Positions 34,954 to 43,925 of a stretch of 64,000 nt of DNA are shown in pieces. Location: positions 124,001 to 188,000 of the forward strand of contig VIIQ02000103.1 in assembly GCA_007449985.2 (NCBI GenBank), written 5' to 3'. Source of the DNA: Desmodesmus armatus (taxonomy: Eukaryota; Chlorophyta; Chlorophyceae; Sphaeropleales; Scenedesmaceae). The position numbers and the translations under genes are program-made. A model generated the notes under the pieces. That model was not told where the DNA came from. It worked only from the letters and a program-made list of their open reading frames with translations, and did no database searches. Position 1 is the first letter of the stretch; every line of letters begins with the position of its first letter.

Positions 34954-36433
34954 ATGAAGGCTGTCGCTGTGGTTGCTCTGCTGCTGCTGGCCGTCGGTAT
35001 GTGCCTTCGCTGCTTTCTGTTGCTACGTCACTGTCGTTAATAGCTTGATGTAGGCACAAACCGGTGCTTGAGCCTTCTGGAACAACAGATCAACTTCCTG
35101 CTTTTATTGCCTTGCTCTTCTTCTGCATCGCAGGGGCCTACGCACAGTCCAAGGATGGCGCAATGTGAGTAGGCGCAGGCTTCGATGGCAGACGGGCGTG
35201 ATGCCCAGGTTGCCTCTCCTGGCTTTGATCAGCAGCCAGCGCAGCGGAAGCAGCTCCTCTAAACAGCGCTCATTGATTTTCGGCACAAAGTTGCAGGTGT
35301 TTGTCTATCCTGTCGGCTCAGCCTGTCTGGTCGGCAGCAGCCGGTCCCGGGTGACTCAGTTTGTCACGACATGTTTCATTTTATAGCTGCCGTCCAGCCA
35401 AAGCTTCATGCTGAACACAACCCAAGATCCGCAACCTGACTTTTCTGCTGTCCAGCTGTGCCGCCCTGCTGCCATCATCCTTGTTTTCCCGCCTGTCTGT
35501 CCAACTGAACCCGTGTTCCTCATCCCTGTCCATCCAACTGCAGGGTCACCATGCAGTTCGACAACCGTGGCAGCAAGGTGATGGATGCCCCCACTGAGAA
35601 GAAGATTATCGAGGCCCTGGCCAAGCACGTCTTCCTGGTCCCTACATCCAGCGTCGTCAGGGCAACTGGCATGGGACAGTCCTCCCTCACCAACCACCAG
35701 GTAAGCACCAGCAGCACATGCCACTGACACAGCTCAAGCCACTTTTTGGGACACTCACACAACATCATAAAGCACACGGTTGCGGTGCTGCATGCAGTTG
35801 GCAGCTGACAGCTCAGCAACAGCCAGCTGACGCCACTGCCCTGCCGCCCCACCTGCTGCCTGTGTGCTGTGCGCACGTGCTGTTGCAGTCTGTGGTGACC
35901 TACAACGCTGTTGGCCCCACCACCAACGGCAAGTCCGTGCTGGCCAACTGCCAGGTAAGCTGCCCAGCCTGCTGCTGCCCTTCCCCGGAATCCCTTGCTC
36001 CCATGCTCTCAATCCCAGCTTGATTCACAGCCGCCACTGCCCATTGGACCCTTCCCTCTGCACAACAGTGATGTTGTGCCAAAGCAGCAAGAGCTGCAGA
36101 AGCTGCCTCCAACCTGTTGGACACGTCCACGCACAACACCCTGCTCTCCATCCTAGCTTTATTGTGTTTTCGAACATGCCATCAACACGCATGCCTATGA
36201 ATCAACCTGAATGCCAAAGCTTCCTCAGCCACCCAACCTCGTCACTCAACCATGTACCCAAAGCACTTGTGTTGTGCTGTGCGCAGGCCAACACCAAGTC
36301 AGGTTGGGTCAGCTCCTCCAACGCTGCCAAGGAGATCAAGAAGGCAACAGACACCTGGGCCGTTGGCGACAGCGTCAAGCTGCAGTCCGCCACATGTGCT
36401 GCTGCACCCAAGACCGGCCGCAAGATGATGTAA
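34954..36433 (+). CDS. Small secreted protein, paralogue B
   Basis: Exons: 34954-34996, 35134-35164, 35544-35700, 35889-35954, 36287-36433; phases agree; 147 residues. Signal peptide MKAVAVVALLLLAVGAYAQ, then MQFDNRGSKVMDAPTEKKI, GPTTNGKSVLANCQ, SGWVSSSNAAKEIKKATDTW and SVKLQSATCAAAPKTGRKMM. It matches paralogue A block for block, so this is an extracellular protein family with two conserved domains of unknown function. Introns 1-3 match the paralogue. Intron 4 falls after NCQ here, where paralogue A is uninterrupted, and paralogue A's last intron is absent. A TGTAA at 36904-36908 could end the transcript. Confidence 0.87.
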
Positions 36434-37465
36434 GCGGCAGCCGACTTTGGATGCTGCTTGTGCTGCGCAGCATGCTTGCTGCAGCGCATGGTTGCTGAAC
36501 AACTCTCTCTTTTTGGTCCTGTGGCTTGGCCTATGTGCGGCCAGAACACGGCTGTGCCTTTGCCCAGCTGTGAGGATGCTGTGGCATTTTGGTGCTCCGC
36601 TGAACCAGCGTGTGTCTGGTGCGTGCTGTCAGAGAGAAGGCAGCTGCGCCCAGATAACTGGTGGGGTCAATTTTGTTGGACAGTGGGTAGGCCAGGGAGC
36701 AGTAGTACAGTACAGAGTACGAAGCGATACTACTGAGTAGGCCAGCACAGGTCAGCCAGGCGCTGAAATTTTCTTCTTCTCTCCCTTTTTGAACGAATGC
36801 GGATACAGCCGACAATGCCAAAGGCATAAGGAATGAGGTTGTTGTGGGCTTGTTTGTATAGACTGGCTTGACTGTTGTAGTTGGGCAACACCCAGCCCTC
36901 CTTTGTAATACTGTGTACATGCGGTTGATGGAACGCCCGGCAATCCCATGATGTGCATTCACCACCTGGTGGGCGCTGTTCTTCTGGTGGTTGCTGGTTG
37001 CCACGCACCACAGCCGCAAGGCATTCGGACACAAACCAACGCCAGAATGTTGAGTCATATATGCATCACTTACTACTTCTTTTCGTTGACAGACACGGCA
37101 GCTTCAGCCTCTGCGATCTTATTACAACGCCAGAATGTTGAGTCATAGACTGAGCATTGACTACGGCAGCTTCAGCCTCTGCGATCTTACTACAACTGAG
37201 CATTGACTACGCTGCAGCAACACCTTCAGGCCAAGCTTACAACATTACAGCAGACCCACTGAACAAACCAAGATCATGTACCACTCAATTCATTATGCCA
37301 CTCAGTACTGGCTGCCCGCCAGCCCAACAACCGTTACTGCCTCTCCAGTGCCAGAGTGCTGCTCGATACAGCCCTCACGTACCCTCCAACAGCAGCAGCA
37401 GCGCGCAAGACCTGCAGAAACCAACCCTTTTTCTAGCCCGCAGCAAAGTAGTTCCGCAACGCAGC
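36434..37465. other. Convergent 3' region with interleaved direct repeats
   Basis: Stop codons at 36433 (+) and 37466 (-) face each other. Plus-strand TGTAA is at 36904-36908 and minus-strand TGTAA at 37237-37241. Interleaved repeats: CGCCAGAATGTTGAGTCATA at 37040 and 37128; CGGCAGCTTCAGCCTCTGCG at 37096 and 37164; TGAGCATTGACTAC at 37151 and 37197. No exon is recognised. Confidence 0.6.
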
Positions 37466-40400
37466 TCAAGCCGTCTTTGGCTTGCTGATGAGCTTCTCCA
37501 AGGCATTGTATGCCTCAACCACCTTCCCCCACACAGCCTTCAGCACTGCCCCGCTCTCCTTGCTGTACCTGGTGATTGCCAGGAAGATGCCAGCATATGC
37601 ACCCAACACCAGGATCTCAGCAAACCACAGGGGCAGGGGCCCACGGCGCTTGCCGGGCTTGGTTGGCTCAGGCTTCTTCTCCTCTACCTTCTTCACCTCT
37701 GCCTTCTTCACCTGCATTGCACACACAGGCCGATTGTTGGATCCGATATGTTGCATTGTTTTGTGTTGCCAAAGCTGGCCACAAGCACAACAGACGAGTG
37801 TTTTGGCTTGTGGCGGCTGGCCACACACAACATCCTCTCTGAGTAACACACACAACAGCAGAGCAACCTTGACTTGTGACAGACTGCTAGGAGCCCAAGG
37901 CACACAGCTCACGACTGTAGCAATGCAGCCAAAAGAACGCATGCCAGCCATGCCACTAGGTACCAGACGTGTCTACATGGTACACAGCAGCATGACCCAA
38001 AGCACAAAGGTGACATGGGGCAGTGCCAGCCAGTCCTCAATGTCGCTGGGGCAGAGCAGTAACCCAAGCAACACTGAGACAAGTACAGCAACCAAAGCAA
38101 AAATGCAACAGAGGGCAACCCACGTGACACTGTAACAGAGAGTGGTCAACTCAACACGGCAACAGGGGGTGGCCAAGATGACACAGCAACACTAAGTGGC
38201 CACAGCAACACTGCAAGAGAGCAACCAGGGTGAGACTGGTACAGAGAGTGACCAAAGCAAAACCCCGGCTCACCTCCACCTTCACTGGCTCTGGTGCCTC
38301 GAAGGGCGTGGGTGCAGGGGTGACTGGCGCAGGGGCTGGCTCAGCAGCCTTGGGCTGCGCGTATGCAGGGAGACGGCAGGCACATGTCAAGAGCCGTCTT
38401 AATACCATCAACAGAATCCCTGTATGCCTCAGGGTTGATAGGGATCTGTGTGCCATTTGTCAAGGGGTGACACAAACCATTGGTGCAGCATTGCATACGC
38501 TGAAGCGACCTGGGCGCTGTAGCTGGCAGATGCAAGCGCCAGACCGGACACTGCTCTGTCATCAGCAGTGACTGTTGCTGTGGGGAGTGTGCATTAGTCA
38601 GTTTGGCTATTTCCCCCCCTGCCACAGCACCCAACTGTAAATCACGTCTGGCCCCTCGGGGCAACCCACGTGGGACCTCCTGTTCACCGCCCATGCCCAC
38701 CACACTATCCAACAGTGACGAATCGCCGTGCGCAACGTGCTCCACGACAAGCATGATGCCGCAACCGGCACAGTACCCTGGCTGTAAGGTTCATCAAGAC
38801 ATGCAAGCTGCAAGGGTTCACCGTTGATTTGATCGCTTGGGTGTCCCTTGTCTGACAAGCGTGTCCCTAATCTGTCACGCACCTTGATGGGTGTGTTCCA
38901 CATGTCTGATGAGAACATGTTGCCCATGCTGCTGCTGGGCTCCTCCTGGGCTGGTGCTGCTGCTGGGGCCTCAGGCTCAGCGGGCTTGCTGAAGCTGAAG
39001 CCACCAAACCTGGGGGCCTGCAGTCAAGGAAATCAGGGGAGCAAACGCACACCAAGGACAGAGGGGATTGGCCACTTTGACGAAGAGGGAAGGAAGAGGG
39101 GATGCCCTCAGCAGGTGCTGCTGCTGCAGATGAATCACGTTTATGCTGCCACAGCAGGCCCAAGAGGCTGCTGCGATTGAAGCTGGGTGTGCTGAGGCCA
39201 TCCAGCTCAAGCATGCTTTGGAATAGCAAGAGGAGGAGGAAGATAAGGAGGAGGAGGAGGCATGCATGCATGCATGCATGCATGCGCCTCAGCTGCAGTA
39301 CTGACAACACTGCCTGCTCCAGCGAGGAAAGAGCGGGGGGAGAAGGGAGACGGGTGTGCATCTGATTCAGCTGCAATTCCAACAAACACTGCGTGCTCCA
39401 ACGAACAAGGAGAAGGAGGAGGAGGGAGGGGTGCTGTACCGTGTGGCTCACCTCTGGCTCGGGAGCAGGTGTGGGGACGGATGGCCTGTTCTGTGTTGCT
39501 GCCTTGTAGGTCTGCAGGCTGTCTGTCAGGCCTGCAGGCAACACATCCAACAACACCAGCTGGTGACAAGGAGGGTGCGGCCAGCGGTAGTGATACAGGC
39601 AACTTAGCTCCTTAGTGTCTGGTGTCTGGAGAACAGGCTGGACGCAGCCCATCAAGCCTGTTTTCCGACACCGAGGCTGACAGGCTGTGTCCAGCCTGTT
39701 CTCCAGACACCGAGGGGACAAGCAGTTCACCACCTGGCCGTGCAGGAACAGCAGCTGCCATGCTGCATCACGGGCTGCACAGCCGCACCGTCTGTTCATA
39801 TAACATGTCGGCATAATATGCAGCAACATAACTGCAGCTGGTTTCAATCGCACTCGGTTGTATGGCCTGCAAGTGTAACAGCAGTACTGCTAGTCGCACG
39901 CGCCTCTGCGCCAGCCAGCGGCTTTCACCCTCCTCAACAGCATCCCATACCAACCCCAACCCGAGGGCTGACTTCCCATACCAACTGCAACCCGAGGGCT
40001 GACTGCTGCTGTCACTCACTGGGTGCTGCAGGGGCTGCGGGTGCTGCTGCTGGCTCCGAGGGAGTGTATGGCTCTCCTGCAGCGCGTGCAGCTGCCTTCT
40101 CACGCCTGCATTGCAGCAGCAGGCACAGGGACACACAGCGGGCGATTGCTCAGTGTTGGGCTACGCAGGTGACAGCTTGCCTGTGCAGGCCGGCAATTGC
40201 AGAGTGAGGACGCGAAGGCAAGGGATGTGTGCATTGCACAGGGCCTGTTGCAGGTGACCAGCAGCGGTGGAGTGGGCAAAACATCCTGCAGCTTCCTTGA
40301 CACAACCCACACATATGATCTATCATAGGCGCTGGCCGCTTGGGTCAAGCCTGCTGCTTGAGCGCCTTGTCTTGCAACGTTGGCAGATGTTTCCCTGAGT

Positions 40401-41219
40401 ACTGCTGCTGGCACCTGCATATGGGCACTGGTGGCATGCTGTGTGCAGTCAAATCCAGTCGACACATGCTGACTGGCTACAGTCGCAGCAGGAGCAAGAC
40501 CCTTCAAGGTCTAGAGTGGGTGTATGCAGCTGCAGCTGTGGCTGTGTGGTGGTGACTCACGCCTCACGCAGCAGCTCCCTACGCCTCTCCAGCTCTGCCT
40601 GGCGCTTCTCATAGGGGCTCATCTGCACACGCGCACATGCAGGGTAGGAACAGAAGGGGCAGCAGCCGCAGCACTCAGCCAAAGCCACGCTAGCACACAA
40701 TCACCAGCCACACATGTGTTGTACAACACCCCTGACTGTCCTGCTGAATTGTTGTGACTGGTTGCTAGGCTGTTCGCTGCCTAGCAAAAGCCTGCCATGT
40801 GTGCAGCTGCTGCTTTGTTTGCCAGTTGCTGTGGGAAGGTGTGGTCTGGAATCAGAGCCTGTGTATAGAAGTGGCGCAATTGCGGCGCATACGGCAGCAC
40901 AGGTGTGTTGGTGCTCACCTCCTCATCAGCGCGTGCAGGAGGTGCAAAGCTTGCGTCAAAGGTGGTAAAGCCTGTGCTGAGCGTCACCAAGGCTGCCAGC
41001 ATAGAGGGAGCAACGCGGTCTACAAGGGACGGCTGTGCCTGCAGCGGTAAAACAACGAGAGTGAGCCTGGGCGCCTATTTCTGCTACTGCTACAACCACC
41101 ACATGCAGGGCACACACCTCCTTGGTGGCTGCCCGCACAGCCACGCAGCGTGTGCTGACACGAGGTGCAACAGCAGTGGCTGTGAACGCGCGGCCATTGA
41201 GGGACATCTGCTGAGCCAT
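37466..41219 (-). CDS. Thylakoid-targeted single-span membrane protein, function unknown
   Basis: Exons: 41118-41219, 40919-41038, 40561-40622, 40020-40105, 39452-39531, 38883-39017, 38274-38354, 37466-37711; every phase agrees; 303 residues. The presequence looks bipartite: a Ser/Arg/Ala-rich chloroplast transit part (SLNGRAFTATAVAPRVSTR), then a hydrophobic segment ending APPARA-DEE, a typical lumenal peptidase site. Next come a charged helix (SPYEKRQAELERRRELLREA), a long Pro/Ala-rich linker with conserved-looking islands (SLTDSLQTYKAAT, RFGGFSFSKPAEPEAP, MFSSDMWNTP), a Lys/Glu/Pro stretch, and one membrane span (LWFAEILVLGAYAGIFLAI) near the C-terminus followed by an amphipathic helix. 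I cannot name it. It could be an accessory protein of a photosynthetic complex. Minus-strand TGTAA at 37237-37241. Confidence 0.8.
39261..39285. repeat. (CATG)n microsatellite
   Basis: Six CATG units in intron 5 of the thylakoid-protein gene, beside a GGA-rich tract. A ~78-bp local duplication (CTGCCTGCTCCAGCGA / CTGCGTGCTCCAACGA) follows at 39289-39416. Confidence 0.9.
39622..39710. repeat. Inverted repeat with perfect 22-bp arms
   Basis: 39622-39643 and 39689-39710 are exact reverse complements (GTGTCTGGAGAACAGGCTGG..) around a 45-base spacer. The spacer itself contains a diverged direct copy of the right arm (AGCCTGTTTTCCGACACCGA). It lies in intron 4 of the thylakoid-protein gene. Confidence 0.9.
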
Positions 41220-41421
41220 TGCCACACAAATAGCAGCAGATCAAAGTGAGGATGGAGTTTGGCTACAGCACAGCCCAGTATGCAGCAGGAAACAACACCA
41301 AATGCTTCTGATTAGAAATTGAGCTGCCTGAATGGCAAGTCACTGTTACTGAACGGCCCCAACCACCGGTTGAAGAAGCAGCATCCAATCGCGCTCAGAT
41401 GCCACTTAAATATACATCAAG
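41220..41421. promoter_or_regulatory. Divergent promoter, thylakoid protein / CxxC protein
   Basis: 202 bp lie between the two start codons, which point away from each other. An AT-rich TTAAATATAC element is at about 41405-41414, near the plus-strand start. Confidence 0.5.
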
Positions 41422-42414
41422 GTGGAAAAGCTCGATCGAGCCTCATCTTTGCGCACGCAGCTGCTGGTGGGAGAAATGCTGCTGCCTGCTCTGATCAGCA
41501 GAGTGCCCCTGCCCATCCTCTGCAGCACAGACGCTGTCCGCAGTTTAGGGACGCTCAGCGCCTTGCTAGGTGCACCTACTTCAGTATCTCAGGAGAGCAG
41601 CAGCAGTCTCCCAGCCAGGCCACCTCCCCCTCCAGAGCAGCAAGCGGAACAGCCTGGCTGTGAACTGCCACCCAGCCTTTGTGGAGAACCAAAGAACAAG
41701 GTACGTTACTCTTGCGTATGAGTCCCAAAAACTAGCTTATCATCATGCCCAGCCACTACAGGGCCGCACCCCTGCTGAAACACCCGTTGTGTCTCCCATG
41801 TTGCTGCAGCTTTCGCTGCACAGGCGAGGCAACAGGCGTGTCTCCTACTATGCACGGCCAAAGGAGCTGTTTGCAAAGTGCAAGTGAGTGCGCCAGTCAG
41901 CAGTCAGTAGGCAGGCCATACTGCTGTACAGCCATACAGCAACATGCAGCAGCACAGCTTGAGGGACAGTAGCTGGCGTCAGCAGTGATTCCTGGTTACA
42001 GCCCAGTTCCCGCGCATCCAAAACAAATATATATACATACATCGGATGACTGAATGTGGTCAGGGTAGAGGACTGCAACAGCTCATGGCAGACGCAGAAC
42101 GAGCAAAGAGACTTGTCCCAGCTGCAGTCAGCCCAGCCCCAGCCTGTGTGCCCTGGGTACAGTTCCGGGTTGGGTTGACTGTGACTGCTGTTCTGCATAG
42201 CTGTGACTGCTGTTCTGCATAGCTGTGACTGCTGTTCTGCATAGCTGAACTGAGGCGGCCTGTTGACTGCTTGTGTCTGCTTGGTGCTGTGTGTAGGTTC
42301 TGCGGTCTAACAGGAATGCCTCATGAGCTCCTGGCAGTCAACCCAACATGCAGCGGGCAGTGCATACAGGCACCTAGCCAACAGTACCCGAGGGAGTACA
42401 AGCCGCCTGTGTAG
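41422..42414 (+). CDS. Small Cys-motif protein, probably plastid-targeted
   Basis: Exons: 41422-41700, 41810-41883, 42297-42414; phases agree; 156 residues. The N-terminal ~90 residues are Ser/Leu/Pro-rich, like a transit peptide. The C-terminal ~60 residues look like the conserved part: RRVSYYARPKELFAKCK, then FCGLTGMPHELLAVNPTC and SGQC, ending REYKPPV. The CxxC pair (KCKFCG) and the later C..C pair could bind zinc or form a disulphide. The alternative frames over exon 1 do not splice in phase with exon 2. I do not recognise the family. It shares a promoter region with the thylakoid-protein gene, which fits, but does not prove, a plastid role. Confidence 0.7.
42179..42244. repeat. 22-bp tandem repeat, 3 exact units
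   Basis: CTGTGACTGCTGTTCTGCAT plus AG, three times without change, in intron 2 of the small Cys-motif gene, ~50 bases before its 3' splice site. Confidence 0.95.
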
Positions 42415-43925
42415 CTGACCTGTGCCCAGCCAATGGCACAAGGGCGGACTCAGCTGCAGTTTGCCGCGAGGGTGGCATGAACCCCCATCAGCAGGAGCCG
42501 CAGGAGCTGGAGCAGCAGCAATGCCCATGCCAGAGCTGATGGCACGGCGAATACAGCAGGCGCCAGTTTCAGAGAGTAGCAGTACCCACAACAGCAGCAG
42601 CCAGCCGTCGTGATGTGACAAGGTGGAGCCACTGCTGTGTTGCTCACGTGCACGGGGCACGTGGCAGCCTTGAGCAGCGGTTCCATGCTGCGGTGGTGCA
42701 CAAGTTGCACTCAGCAGCGTGACAGCCAGTCACCCAGTCAAACCCTTCTGCATTGCAGCTTGAATTTGGGTGCCACACCTTGCGATGTGGTGATGACCAG
42801 CAACCAAGGGGGTTGGCATACGGGTTTTTTTTGCATCTATCATGGAAGCTTTGCCTGTGCCCCCCTGCAGTTGGGGTTACTCCGCTGTTGTGTGCATGGC
42901 CAGCTGGCGAGGCTCTGCGCCCCCTGGTTACTCAAAGGACAAAACGGGGTGCGCATCCACCCCGCAGTGACTGCAGGACAACTGCTGGTGGTCTGCCATT
43001 GTGCCTGTATGCGTGTGATGGCTGCCATGATGATGCTGCTGCCCCTGCACCGAGCGTAGATGTTGTGGTATATGTTATGTCCCCCCCCTGAGGCGCCGTT
43101 GAGGTTGTGTTGGCTGAGAGGCGCACCACAGCTTTTCGGGCTAGCTTTCTTGTTGGCCCATCAATGCTCTGCCATGGTGGTGTTGCGCTCTGCATCATCC
43201 TGATGCAAGCTGCATGTGTTGCTGCAGCCGCCATTCTGGCAGCAACGTCTGTGCCCTGTTCCTATGTGGTCTACATCACCCTTGGGTTGGGTCTTTACCG
43301 AGTGCATGGGACAAGGGTTTGCATCGCTGCGCTTGCATGACGGCTGTTTGATGTGTGCAGTTGTCCAGCGGGTGCTGCTGCTCAGGTCTGCAAGTGACCG
43401 TGAGTCTATTAAGGTGCTGTTGCAACAAGCCCAGGGAGCACAAATTGACTGTGCGCTTGCAGCTTGCAGTGTGGCGTGTGACTGGTTCACCAGAAGGCAT
43501 GAGTACCAGCTGTGTGTGGACCTACGTATGGACAAACTGCCTTGTACACCAGAGTCAACACCAAAGGCGCGTTGGCACTCACTGAGAATCCCGTCAGGTT
43601 GGCTGATTCAACATGTTTAGCTAGTCACATGGACCTCTCACTGGGTACATCCACATCTGCTTGGATGCTTACATGTAGCTGCAGCAAGTGTTGTGCAGTT
43701 GCTTGCGTTTGGGCTCGATCTACTATTTGTCTCACCGCTAGCAACAGCCTCACAAGCCATCAAGTTGACTCAGTAATGGAAGGATCTGGGAGTAGGTTGA
43801 CATGCAACAGAAAGGACAGGACCGACAGCCCGTCACACTGGTGTCTTGTGCTTCTGCTGCAGATACCAAAATCAACCCTGTTACATGCAAACACCAACAC
43901 CACCACACCACCCACAGCCACTACC
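42415..43925. other. Intergenic, tail-to-tail with the methyltransferase gene
   Basis: Open frames around 42637-43620 carry no recognisable domain and lack splice-consistent partners. A minus-strand TGTAA at 43881-43885, 41 bases past the methyltransferase stop, is a good poly(A) signal. Confidence 0.45.

Noticed and set aside
42637..43620. Additional plus-strand gene downstream of the CxxC protein
   Set aside because: Several open frames exist, but none shows a domain, signal peptide or phase-consistent splice chain.
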